64,000 nt of DNA from Pullulanibacillus sp. KACC 23026. GTDB lineage: Bacteria; Bacillota; Bacilli; Bacillales; Sporolactobacillaceae. The notes beneath the pieces are model-generated. The model saw only the letters and a list, made by a program, of their open reading frames with translations, was not told where the DNA came from and searched no databases. The position numbers and the translations under genes were made by a program. The stretch covers positions 682,001-746,000 of the forward strand of contig NZ_CP119107.1 in the NCBI RefSeq assembly GCF_029094525.1, read 5' to 3'. Below, one piece after another: positions 7,701 to 16,229 of this stretch; position 1 is the stretch's first letter, and every line of letters starts with the position of its first letter.

Positions 7701-9191
7701 ATGGGGCACGAATATGTTGTTGAAATGAGAAATATATCAAAAAGGTTCGGCGGAATTCAGGCCTTGCAAGATGTCTCGCTTAAAGTTAAAAAGGGGGAGA
7801 TACATGCTTTAATAGGTGAAAATGGGGCGGGTAAATCTACTCTTATGAAAATATTGGCAGGAGCTTATCAAAATGATAAAGGTAATATTCTAATTGATGG
7901 GAAAGATGTCAAATTAACATCGCCAAAAATTGCAATGGATTTAGGGGTATCGGTTATTTATCAAGAACTTATGCTGGCTCCTGATCTTTCAGTTGCTGAG
8001 AATATATTTATTGATAATTTGGTCAGCAAAGGGATGATATTAAATTGGAAGAATCTTAGGAAGAGAGCTAAAGAGCAACTATCAAAATTAGGGTTTGATG
8101 ATATAGACCCAGATGCAAAAGTTGAAACTTTAACGGTTGCTCGTCAACAGATTGTTGAGATCTGTAAATGTTTAGCTAGAAATTCTAAAGTTATCGTTTT
8201 TGATGAACCTACTGCAGTTTTAACTTTTTCGGAAATAGAAAAGCTGTTCGGGATAATTAAGCAACTTAAATCTGAAGGTGTAAGTGTTATTTATATATCT
8301 CACCGTTTGGAAGAACTATTTGAACTTAGTGATAATATTACTGTGCTCAAAGATGGAAAATATGTTGACACTGTTCCAACAGCATCGACTAACAAAGTAG
8401 AACTGGTTTCAAAGATGGTTGGAAGACAACTGACACAACTTTTTCCAAAAAGAAATGCAAAGATAGGTGATGAAATCCTAAAAGTTGAAAATCTATATGT
8501 TGGCACAACTGTCAATAACGTTAGTTTTACTGTTAGAAGTGGAGAAGTAGTAGGATTTAGCGGATTAGTTGGTGCAGGGAGAACAGAAGCAATGAGAGCA
8601 ATTTTTGGGGCTGATAAAAAGGATTCAGGAAAAATCATTTATTTAGGAAAAGAGACAAATTTTAAAAGTCCTAAAGAAGCGATAGAAAATGGGTTTGGTT
8701 TGTTACCGGAGGATCGAAAAGGGCAAGGGCTGTTGGTGGAACAAAGTATAAGAGTGAATACTACACTAGCATCAATGAGAAAGATTAAAAAGCTTGATAT
8801 TATAAATCATAGAAAAGAACGGGGTTATGTTGAGAAATTATTAAGTAGCATTTCAACAAAATATGGATCCATGGAGGATAAAACAAATAGCCTGAGTGGA
8901 GGTAATCAGCAAAAAATTTCACTTGCTAAATGGCTTTCTGCAGATTGTAAATGTATTGTTTTTGATGAACCAACGAGGGGGGTAGACGTTGGTGCAAAAA
9001 CTGAAATTTATAAAGTTATAAATAAACTTGCTGAAGAGGGTGTAGGGATTATTATGATTTCTTCAGAAATGACTGAAATTATTGGAATGTGTGATCGAGC
9101 AGTTGTGATGCGTCAAGGCTCTATTGCAGGGGAAGTGAAAAAATCGGAGTTAAGTGAGAATAATTTAATAAAACTCGCGATGGGGGTCTAA
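7701..9191 (+). CDS. sugar ABC transporter ATPase (RbsA/MglA type, two ABC domains)
   Basis: 496 residues. Domain 1 has Walker A GENGAGKST at residues 39-47 and a Walker B with FDEPTAVL. The second domain has the degenerate P-loop GLVGAGRTEA, typical of the RbsA family, and a full signature LSGGNQQK with FDEPTRGVDVG. The ATG at 7701 is preceded by a G-rich ribosome site; the in-frame ATG at 7686 lies inside that site. It powers uptake with the neighbouring binding protein and permease. Confidence 0.92.
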   Translation: MGHEYVVEMRNISKRFGGIQALQDVSLKVKKGEIHALIGENGAGKSTLMKILAGAYQNDKGNILIDGKDVKLTSPKIAMDLGVSVIYQELMLAPDLSVAENIFIDNLVSKGMILNWKNLRKRAKEQLSKLGFDDIDPDAKVETLTVARQQIVEICKCLARNSKVIVFDEPTAVLTFSEIEKLFGIIKQLKSEGVSVIYISHRLEELFELSDNITVLKDGKYVDTVPTASTNKVELVSKMVGRQLTQLFPKRNAKIGDEILKVENLYVGTTVNNVSFTVRSGEVVGFSGLVGAGRTEAMRAIFGADKKDSGKIIYLGKETNFKSPKEAIENGFGLLPEDRKGQGLLVEQSIRVNTTLASMRKIKKLDIINHRKERGYVEKLLSSISTKYGSMEDKTNSLSGGNQQKISLAKWLSADCKCIVFDEPTRGVDVGAKTEIYKVINKLAEEGVGIIMISSEMTEIIGMCDRAVVMRQGSIAGEVKKSELSENNLIKLAMGV

Positions 9192-9195
9192 AGGA

Positions 9196-10206
9196 ATGAT
9201 GGTAAATGAACCATTAAGAGATACAAAAACTGAAACTAGTAAACATATACCTAAAGAAACCAAACGATTTAATCCTAAAAAATTATTAATAGACAACAAT
9301 ACTTATATCATATTATTTATTTTAATTGTTATTAGTAGTTTACTTTCTAATACCTTTTTAACGCCTATGAATATTAGGAACATTGCATTGCAACAATCAG
9401 GGCCAATTTTAGTAGCAATTGGGATGCTGTTTGTCATTCTAACTGGTGGAATCGATTTATCGGTAGGGTCAGTAATGGCAGTTGGAGCAACAATATCAGC
9501 AATTTTAATTACTAATGACCACATGAACTTTCTTCTAGCAATACTTATTGCTATGATTGTAGGATTAATTTTTGGAATATTTACAGGTGCTTTAGTTTCT
9601 TATGCTAATTTCCAGGGGTTTGTAGCTTCTTTAGCAACTATGACTATTGCAAGTGGTTTTGCCTTTGTCTTAACAAAAGGAACACCTATTATGATCCCCC
9701 CTGGCACGTTGGATAATATTGTTAACCCGAAATTCTTTTATCCAATTATTATAATTGCGGTAGTATTAGCGATTCTCTTTGCGCTTATTCAAAGATACAC
9801 TGGTTGGGGCAGAATTGTTATTGCAGTTGGAAGTAACCCAATTGCTGTACAACTTGCTGGGATCCGAACCAAAAGATATATAATGTCAACTTATGCTGTT
9901 TCTGGCCTGTTAGCTGCACTAGGTGGTGTTTTTATTGCAGCAAGATCAGCAACTGGAGATGCAACTATTGGAACGGGGGACGAATTAGATGCCATCGCAG
10001 CTTGTGTAATTGGAGGTGCAAGTCTTGCAGGTGGGAAAGGTTTTGTGTTTAAAACAGTTGCCGGGGCCTTAATTTTGGGGCTTATCGGGAATATTATGAA
10101 TTTAATGGCTGTTCCTTCTTATCCACAGGATATTATTAAAGGATTCATTATCATAGCGGCTGTGTTATTGCAAATTTTTACAAGTAAGTCTGAGAAAGGC
10201 GTTTAA
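9196..10206 (+). CDS. sugar ABC transporter permease (RbsC/AraH type)
   Basis: 336 residues, highly hydrophobic, with a short charged N-terminal cytoplasmic tail of about 38 residues followed by roughly 8-10 membrane segments. It has the family segment LTGGIDLSVGSVMA and the C-terminal VIGGASLAGGKG loop of branched-chain/ribose-type permeases. It starts 4 bases after the ATPase stop; two adjacent ATG codons (9196, 9199) are possible starts. With one permease gene the transporter probably uses a homodimer. Confidence 0.92.
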   Translation: MMVNEPLRDTKTETSKHIPKETKRFNPKKLLIDNNTYIILFILIVISSLLSNTFLTPMNIRNIALQQSGPILVAIGMLFVILTGGIDLSVGSVMAVGATISAILITNDHMNFLLAILIAMIVGLIFGIFTGALVSYANFQGFVASLATMTIASGFAFVLTKGTPIMIPPGTLDNIVNPKFFYPIIIIAVVLAILFALIQRYTGWGRIVIAVGSNPIAVQLAGIRTKRYIMSTYAVSGLLAALGGVFIAARSATGDATIGTGDELDAIAACVIGGASLAGGKGFVFKTVAGALILGLIGNIMNLMAVPSYPQDIIKGFIIIAAVLLQIFTSKSEKGV

Positions 10207-10245
10207 ACTCTTTAAAATCAATGACTGTCTCTTTATTTTTAATAC

Positions 10246-10262
10246 ATTTACAATTTGTAAAT
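10246..10262. promoter_or_regulatory. palindromic operator candidate
   Basis: Perfect 8-1-8 inverted repeat ATTTACAA-T-TTGTAAAT in the gap between the permease and the first MDR dehydrogenase gene. It is related in sequence to the palindromes at 6351 and 13174. Confidence 0.45.
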
Positions 10263-10290
10263 TTTGAATATGAAAGGTCGGGGAGATCTA

Positions 10291-11322
10291 GTGAAGACCT
10301 TAGTGGTAAACGTTCAAGGGCAATTAGAGGTTAAAGAAATTCCTGTTCCGAGATTTAATTCTAAGCAAGCCCTCGTTAAAACAATAAGTTGCGGAATTTG
10401 TGGGACTGATTCCACTCTTATAAATTCAAGGTTCAAGGGATTTCCAAAAGATGTTTATCCCGTTATGCTCGGTCACGAAGGTGTTGGTCAAGTTGTAGAA
10501 GTTGGTTCAGAAGTAACCAGTTTTAAAATTGGTGATATTGTCTTATTACCCTTTAACGACCCGGATGAAGAATTATACGGGTCATTAGGCTCAGCATGGG
10601 GTGCCTTTAGCCAATATGGAGTCATAAACGATAAGGCTTGCTATAAAGATGATGAGATTCCTGAAGTTGCCTATGCTCAGCAAATTGTACCCGATGATAT
10701 TGACCCTGTAGACGCGGCCATGCTTGTGACGCTTAGAGAAGTGCTTAGTAACATTAATTATTTTGGGATTGGAGCAAACGATAGTATTGTTGTTTTTGGG
10801 AGTGGACCTGTGGCTTTGACATTTACGAAACTATTGCAACTTAAAGGGATAAAATCAATTATTGGTATTGCTAGAAGTGAGGAAAAGAAAAAACTCTTAA
10901 GTGATAATGGGGCAACAACAGTCTTTAACAGTAGAGAAGTTAATATAGAACAATCTGTTAAAAGGTTATTCCAAAATGGTGTGAATTACGTCCTAGATGC
11001 TGTAGGGTCTACAGAAATCATTAATCAGGCAATGTCGTTAATTTGTGACAGAGGAGAAGTCCTTTGCTACGGTGTTCCTGGTGGTAATCAAATGCAGCTT
11101 GATTGGAGTAAGGCACCTTATAATTGGAAAATAAACTTTCAACAAATGCCTTCTAAGCATGAAGAAAGTGAAGCTTATGATCAAATCTTAGAATGGATAA
11201 GAAAAGGTAAAATTGTTTTGAAGGATTTTATATCAGATTACTTTGAATTTGAAAATATTTTAGAGGCCTTTGAACAAGTTTCTAAACATCAAATTGTTAA
11301 AAAGGCGATTATAACTTATTAA
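10291..11322 (+). CDS. MDR-family (zinc-type) alcohol/sugar dehydrogenase lacking structural-zinc cysteines
   Basis: 343 residues from the GTG at 10291, chosen because GGGGAG lies 5 bases upstream; an ATG at 10270 has no comparable site. The catalytic-domain motif GICGTDST and GHEGVGQVVEVG are present, followed by a Rossmann domain with FGSGPVALTFTKL. The usual four-cysteine structural-zinc loop is replaced by a PFNDPDEELYGSLGS segment without cysteines. It probably oxidises a sugar or sugar acid with NAD(P). It is followed within 40 bases by a second, four-Cys MDR enzyme. Confidence 0.85.
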   Translation: MKTLVVNVQGQLEVKEIPVPRFNSKQALVKTISCGICGTDSTLINSRFKGFPKDVYPVMLGHEGVGQVVEVGSEVTSFKIGDIVLLPFNDPDEELYGSLGSAWGAFSQYGVINDKACYKDDEIPEVAYAQQIVPDDIDPVDAAMLVTLREVLSNINYFGIGANDSIVVFGSGPVALTFTKLLQLKGIKSIIGIARSEEKKKLLSDNGATTVFNSREVNIEQSVKRLFQNGVNYVLDAVGSTEIINQAMSLICDRGEVLCYGVPGGNQMQLDWSKAPYNWKINFQQMPSKHEESEAYDQILEWIRKGKIVLKDFISDYFEFENILEAFEQVSKHQIVKKAIITY

Positions 11323-11357
11323 TAGTTGGAACTGATAATTAGGGAGGGAAACGAATA

Positions 11358-12377
11358 ATGCTACAAGCCATTATGATGGAACCCGGAAAAATTAAATTTA
11401 ATGATGTCCCTGTACCAGAGGTAAAAACAGATCAAATTAAAATTAAGATACAGCGAATTGGGGTTTGTGGTTCTGATATTCATGTTAATCATGGGAAACA
11501 CCCTTATACGAGTTATCCAGTTGTGCAGGGACATGAAATATCTGCTGAAGTCGTTGAGATTGGTTCGGATGTGAACCATATAAAGGTTGGAGATAAGGTA
11601 ACCATTCAACCCCAAGTCGTTTGCGGGAAATGTTATCCATGTACTCATGGAATGTATAATGATTGCGAAGAACTTAAAGTCATGGGTTTCCAAACAACTG
11701 GTATGGCAAGTGAGTATTTTGTGGTCGATGCTAATAAGGCCCTCGCACTGCCACAAGATATGAGTTGGGAGCAAGGAGCTTTTATTGAACCATTAGCTGT
11801 TGCTGTCCATGCGGTTAGACGTGCCGGCGATATGATCGGGAAAAAGGTGTTGGTTTTAGGTGGAGGACCGATCGGAAATCTAGTTTCTCAAACTGCAAAG
11901 GCAATGGGAGCCGAATCTGTTCTAATTTCGGAATTGAGTCCGTATAGATTAGAAGTCGCCCGGAAATGTGGGATTGGTACAATCAATGCCCAAAATGAAG
12001 ATTTACTAGATTCTATTATTAAAAATTTTGGTGAGGATCGAGCAGACTGCATTTTCGAGTGTATAGGAATTAGTCCGACTATTAATCAAGCCATTAATTA
12101 TGCGCGTAAAGGAAGTACGATTGTTGTAGTAGGAGTTTTTGCAGATTTAAGTACGGTGAATATGGGCTATATCCAGGACCATGAACTATCTCTGCTTGGA
12201 AGTGCCATGTACCGGGAAGAGGATTATGTAAAAGCGATCGAACTCGTAAATGATCGGCTAATTGAATTAGATACTCTTGTCACCCATCGCGTGAAATTTA
12301 GGGATTACGCCGAAGCTTATAAGATTATAGATCAACAAAAAGATAAAGCTATGAAGGTAATTATTGAAATGGAGTAA
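11358..12377 (+). CDS. zinc-dependent MDR alcohol/polyol dehydrogenase
   Basis: 339 residues. Catalytic zinc motif GVCGSDIHV and GHEISAEV; structural zinc loop CGKCYPCTHGMYNDC with all four cysteines; Rossmann motif LGGGPIGNLVSQ. The pattern resembles threonine dehydrogenase, sorbitol dehydrogenase and galactitol-1-phosphate dehydrogenase relatives. A GGGAGGG site precedes the ATG. Two different MDR dehydrogenases side by side suggest two oxidation or oxidation/reduction steps on one substrate. The precise sugar is unknown. Confidence 0.88.
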   Translation: MLQAIMMEPGKIKFNDVPVPEVKTDQIKIKIQRIGVCGSDIHVNHGKHPYTSYPVVQGHEISAEVVEIGSDVNHIKVGDKVTIQPQVVCGKCYPCTHGMYNDCEELKVMGFQTTGMASEYFVVDANKALALPQDMSWEQGAFIEPLAVAVHAVRRAGDMIGKKVLVLGGGPIGNLVSQTAKAMGAESVLISELSPYRLEVARKCGIGTINAQNEDLLDSIIKNFGEDRADCIFECIGISPTINQAINYARKGSTIVVVGVFADLSTVNMGYIQDHELSLLGSAMYREEDYVKAIELVNDRLIELDTLVTHRVKFRDYAEAYKIIDQQKDKAMKVIIEME

Positions 12378-12401
12378 TTTTTAGGGGAGGTGGCGTCAAC
12401 T

Positions 12402-13139
12402 ATGTATATAAATGTATTTAATTCAGAGGAAGAAGTTGACCGATCCTCCGCAGAGGAATTAGCATCGGAGATTCGTCAAAATGATCATCTGAAACTGGGG
12501 CTAGCAACAGGGCATACCCCAATAGGTTTGTACAAGAATTTAGTCAAACTATACAATAATAATTTTATCTCTTTCAAAAATGTTACCACTTATAATATAG
12601 ACGAATATATAGGTTTAGGAAGACAGGATGAGATGAGTTTCTATTCATTCATGCAAGAACATCTGTTTTCAAAAGTCGATCTTTCGGAGGAACGCATTCA
12701 TATCCCAAATGGTCTTGCGACTGATGTGGAACAAGAAGCTGAACGATATGAGGAATTGCTAAATAATGCCGGACAGTTAGACGTTCAAGTCTTGAGTGTA
12801 GGGTTGAATGGGCATATTGGTTTTAATGAACCGAGTCCAACACTTCAAGCCAAAACGCATGTCGTTGAATTAACAGAAGAAACAAGGCAAGTAAATTCTA
12901 AGGACTTCTCTTCAATCTCTGAGGTCCCCTATAAAGCTATTACAATGGGGATTGGAACGATGATGAAAGCTAAAAAGATTGTGTTTATTGCTAAAGGTGA
13001 GGCAAAAGCATCTATTTTAAAGCAGGCTTTTACTGGGCTTATTGATCCTATGGTTCCAGGGTCATTATTACAGCTTCACCCAAATTTACATGTTTATCTT
13101 GATCGTCAAGCAGCTTCGTTATTGGAAGAAATACTTTAA
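12402..13139 (+). CDS. NagB-like glucosamine-6-phosphate deaminase/isomerase family protein
   Basis: 245 residues from the ATG at 12402, with GGGAGGTG upstream; an in-frame GTG at 12390 overlaps that site. Family motifs: LGLATGHTP, YNIDEY (D67), and GLNGHIGFNEP with H138 and E143. The Asn before GH is usual in Bacillus-type NagB. The family converts glucosamine-6-phosphate to fructose-6-phosphate and ammonia, and paralogues act on other amino-sugar or ketose phosphates. It ends the first half of the operon, just before a terminator. The setting hints that the sugar may carry an amino group. Confidence 0.8.
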   Translation: MYINVFNSEEEVDRSSAEELASEIRQNDHLKLGLATGHTPIGLYKNLVKLYNNNFISFKNVTTYNIDEYIGLGRQDEMSFYSFMQEHLFSKVDLSEERIHIPNGLATDVEQEAERYEELLNNAGQLDVQVLSVGLNGHIGFNEPSPTLQAKTHVVELTEETRQVNSKDFSSISEVPYKAITMGIGTMMKAKKIVFIAKGEAKASILKQAFTGLIDPMVPGSLLQLHPNLHVYLDRQAASLLEEIL

Positions 13140-13142
13140 TTG

Positions 13143-13168
13143 AAAACCTGTGGGATTAGGTTTTTTTT
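13143..13168 (+). terminator. rho-independent terminator after the nagB-like gene
   Basis: Stem AAAACCT / AGGTTTT with an 8-base loop, running into a tract of eight T. It separates the ABC/MDR/NagB block from the second block that starts with the hydroxyacid dehydrogenase. Confidence 0.7.
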
Positions 13169-13173
13169 AAAAC

Positions 13174-13194
13174 GTAATGTCATAACATAATTAC
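13174..13194. promoter_or_regulatory. operator candidate ahead of the hydroxyacid dehydrogenase block
   Basis: GTAAT...ATTAC inverted repeat enclosing ATGT-CATA-ACAT. It shares TAATGTCAT-ACA-TAAT with the operator-like sequence at 6363-6381, upstream of the ABC operon. This supports common control of the two blocks. Confidence 0.45.
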
Positions 13195-13246
13195 AATAAA
13201 AACTTTATAAATTGAATGGGAAAAGTCAGGAGTTGAATGGTTACTT

Positions 13247-14194
13247 ATGGTGGGGAAAATATTAATTACACCAAAGTCTTATAAGAATTATAAAGAGGAT
13301 GCTCATAGACTTCTGAAACAACAAGGTTACGAGATTATTGAAAATAATTTAGGCAGAACGATGACTGAAACTGAGATTATAGAAGCTGCTAAGGAAGATG
13401 TTGTAGGTATTATTGTAGGCGTGGATCCTCTTCCAAGCCAGGTACTTTCTGAGTGTAAGGCATTGCGTGCGATCTCAAAATATGGGGTGGGTATGGATAA
13501 CATCGACCTAAAAAAAGCAGAGGAGTTAGGAATCAAGGTTCAAAATGCAGTAGGTACAAATGCTGTTTCTGTCGCTGAACACGCCATTGGGTTAATGTTT
13601 GCTTGTTCAAGACACTTATTTGAATTGGTGAGAGATGTTAAAGATTTTAGCTGGAATCGGAAAATTGGTTTTGAGTTAACGGAGAAAAAGTTAGGTGTCA
13701 TCGGAGGCGGGCAAATTGGCAGAGAAGTTGCCAAACGCTCTGTAGGGATTGGAATGAATGTGACAATCTATGACCCTTACTTTAAAGATGGCGGATTTCT
13801 TGAGGAGTACGGGATCGAAAAACAAGATGATCTCTCGTTAGTGTTAGAGACTTCTGATCTTGTGACACTTCATCTTCCTGCAAATGAAGAAACCAAAGGC
13901 CTTATAAATAAAGAAACACTAAAGTTGATGAAATCAACAGCTGTCTTAATAAATACATCCAGAGGTGAGTTAGTCGTTGAATCCGATCTATATGAAGCTC
14001 TTGTAAATGAGGAAATTGCATTTGCTGCCCAAGATGTCTATTCTTCGGAGCCACCAAAACAAGGCGATCCATTAATTGGGCTACCCAACTTTCTTCTAAC
14101 GCCGCATTCCGGAGCTTATACCCATGAGGCGGTCAAAAGAATGGTCATGATTTCCACTCAAAACCTTGTTAATCTATTAAATATGAAGATATGA
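13247..14194 (+). CDS. D-isomer-specific 2-hydroxyacid dehydrogenase
   Basis: 315 residues. A SerA/2-ketogluconate-reductase-like protein with an NAD-binding core GVIGGGQIGREVA and catalytic residues in NTSRGELV (Arg), DVYSSEPP (Glu) and TPHSGAYT (His). Length fits members without the ACT domain. It reduces 2-keto acids or oxidises 2-hydroxy acids with NAD(P). Near a KDPG aldolase and a lactonase, an aldonate/ketoaldonate is a plausible substrate. The start is not certain: ATG at 13247 or GTG at 13250, with CAGGAG rather far upstream. Confidence 0.87.
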   Translation: MVGKILITPKSYKNYKEDAHRLLKQQGYEIIENNLGRTMTETEIIEAAKEDVVGIIVGVDPLPSQVLSECKALRAISKYGVGMDNIDLKKAEELGIKVQNAVGTNAVSVAEHAIGLMFACSRHLFELVRDVKDFSWNRKIGFELTEKKLGVIGGGQIGREVAKRSVGIGMNVTIYDPYFKDGGFLEEYGIEKQDDLSLVLETSDLVTLHLPANEETKGLINKETLKLMKSTAVLINTSRGELVVESDLYEALVNEEIAFAAQDVYSSEPPKQGDPLIGLPNFLLTPHSGAYTHEAVKRMVMISTQNLVNLLNMKI

Positions 14195-14209
14195 AGGAGG
14201 GGTTAAGAA

Positions 14210-15220
14210 ATGAACTCCCATGATAATGGGGAAGAAGAGGGAAAAATTATCACGGTAACCGGACCAATTAATCAATCAGAAATTGGATTTTGCCATAGCC
14301 ATGAACATCTATTCTTAAAAGATGGGCAATCTGCATTAATTGATCCTGCTCTTAGAATTGATGATTTTGATAAAACGGTAGAGGAATTGACGCTATTTAA
14401 ATCTGTAGGTGGGACGACAATCGTAGAGGCTCAACCGGTTGGGAGTGGCCGGAATAGTAAGTGGCTCTATGACGCTTCTAAAAAAACAGGCGTTCATATT
14501 GTCGCTTCAACAGGCTTTCATAAACTTATTTTTTATTCTGAAGATCATTGGATTCATACAGTAAACTGTGATAAATTAGCAGACTTATTTATAGATGAAA
14601 TTCAAAATGGAATGTACACAGACGGCGAGAATGGATGGCCGAGTGAACAAATAAACGTAAAACCAGGGATAATTAAAACAGCATCCGATTATGAGGGGGT
14701 AGGTGGGAAAGTATATAGGCTCTTTAAGGCAGCCGCTATCGCAGCGGTTCAAACCGGAACCCCTATTATGAGTCATACGGAAATGGGGCGTTCAGCATTG
14801 GATCAAATTAAACTTTATACAGATTTGGGACTTCCTACTGATCAGCTCATTCTTTGTCACCTTGAACGAAAAATGGATAATGTCGATTATCTATTTCATG
14901 TTGCGAGCACTGGTGTGTATATAGAATTAGATACAATTGGACGTTTTAAATATCATTCCGATGAGGAAGAAATTGAAGTTATTGTCAAATTAATTGAAAA
15001 AGGCTATGAAGATCAAATCTTACTTGGTTTAGATACCACCCGGAAACGACTAAAAAGTTACGGTGGAGAATTAGGTCTAGATTATCTCGCCTTAAGTTTC
15101 CTACCTAAACTTGAGAACTATGGGGTTTCTAAAGAATTGATCCATAAAATGATGACAATCAATCCATCTAAAGCTTTTAGTAAAAGAAGATTTAATAATG
15201 GGGGAAAAAATTATAAATGA
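14210..15220 (+). CDS. phosphotriesterase-family hydrolase, likely sugar (phosphate) lactonase
   Basis: 336 residues. The PTE-type amidohydrolase metal site is complete: H31 and H33 (HSHEH), K156 (GIIKTAS, candidate bridging carbamate), H189 (SHTEMG), H217 (CHLERK) and D275 (LGLDTT). Some family members hydrolyse phosphorylated furanose lactones, for example pentono-1,4-lactone-5-phosphates. Between dehydrogenases and an aldolase, opening a lactone made by one of the dehydrogenases is the natural role; this is inference. AAGGAGG precedes the ATG. The stop overlaps the next gene by four bases (ATGA), so translation is probably coupled. Confidence 0.85.
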   Translation: MNSHDNGEEEGKIITVTGPINQSEIGFCHSHEHLFLKDGQSALIDPALRIDDFDKTVEELTLFKSVGGTTIVEAQPVGSGRNSKWLYDASKKTGVHIVASTGFHKLIFYSEDHWIHTVNCDKLADLFIDEIQNGMYTDGENGWPSEQINVKPGIIKTASDYEGVGGKVYRLFKAAAIAAVQTGTPIMSHTEMGRSALDQIKLYTDLGLPTDQLILCHLERKMDNVDYLFHVASTGVYIELDTIGRFKYHSDEEEIEVIVKLIEKGYEDQILLGLDTTRKRLKSYGGELGLDYLALSFLPKLENYGVSKELIHKMMTINPSKAFSKRRFNNGGKNYK

Positions 15221-16158
15221 ACTTACCAGATAAAGCTATACAACCAACTATGTATTTTATTGGTGTAACAACCACTCAGTCTTCAATAATGAAACTTTTT
15301 CCACTTTGGGCAGAAGTATTAGGACTTAAAAACGCTGTTCTAAAGGGGATAGATTTAGATATTCACGCAAATCCTCAAGATTATCGAGATGTGGTGAAAT
15401 TCATCAAAAATGATGAACTTTCTCTTGGGGCTCTTGTTACAACTCATAAGATTGATCTTTACAATGCAGCGAAGGATCTGTTTGATTATTTTGATCCCTA
15501 TGCAATGATATTTGGAGAACTCTCCTCCATTTCTAAATTAAATGGCAAATTGGAGGGCTATGCCAAAGATCCAATATCAAGTGGTCTTGCGATGGAGTCG
15601 TTTATTCCTAAGGACTACTGGAAAGAACATCAAGGTGAACTTTTCATTATGGGCTCAGGTGGAAGTGCCATTGCAATCTGTTCATACTTGTTAGATCCAA
15701 ACAATGGGGATAATATTCCGACTCGAGTAGTTGTTTCTGATCTTAATCAATCACGTCTTGATGAAATTGAAAAAATTATCAAAGAAATCAATCCGAATAT
15801 TGAGGCTGAATACTATATAACACTAGGTCCTGAACAAAATGATGCTAATCTTTCTAAATTAAAACCGAATTCTCTAATAATCAACGCAACAGGTCTAGGT
15901 AAAGATCGACCAGGATCCCCATTGACAAAGAAGTGTGTTTTCCCAAATAACAGTTTAGTTTGGGAACTGAACTATCGTGGTGAACGCGATTTTATGCATC
16001 AAGCGATCGCCCAACAAGAAGAAAAAGGGCTTCAAGTAGAAGATGGCTGGAATTATTTCATTCATGGATGGACACAAGTTATTGCAGAGGTCTTTCATAT
16101 AGAGATAACTGAGGATCAAATTAAAGAAATTTCAGAGCTATCAAGTAAGATTAGGTAA
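15217..16158 (+). CDS. shikimate/quinate dehydrogenase-like protein
   Basis: 313 residues, overlapping the lactonase stop by ATGA. The N-terminal half has the shikimate-dehydrogenase-type substrate segment GALVTTHKIDLYNAA, where the lysine corresponds to the catalytic Lys. The C-terminal half is a Rossmann fold with IMGSGGSAIAICSYL and INATGLG. The overall sequence departs from AroE, and the operon contains no aromatic genes, so biosynthetic shikimate dehydrogenase is unlikely. It more likely oxidises or reduces a cyclic or keto sugar intermediate. Exact function unknown. Confidence 0.7.
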   Translation: MNLPDKAIQPTMYFIGVTTTQSSIMKLFPLWAEVLGLKNAVLKGIDLDIHANPQDYRDVVKFIKNDELSLGALVTTHKIDLYNAAKDLFDYFDPYAMIFGELSSISKLNGKLEGYAKDPISSGLAMESFIPKDYWKEHQGELFIMGSGGSAIAICSYLLDPNNGDNIPTRVVVSDLNQSRLDEIEKIIKEINPNIEAEYYITLGPEQNDANLSKLKPNSLIINATGLGKDRPGSPLTKKCVFPNNSLVWELNYRGERDFMHQAIAQQEEKGLQVEDGWNYFIHGWTQVIAEVFHIEITEDQIKEISELSSKIR

Positions 16159-16229
16159 TTCTTTTTTGTAACTTAAAATGCTTTTAGAACTTTGCTTGAT
16201 TTTAAATAAAAAACTGAGGTGACTAAGAT

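Noticed and set aside
11361-11774. 137-residue minus-strand frame within the MDR dehydrogenase gene
   Set aside because: Antisense to the zinc-binding region of a real gene; no start signals.
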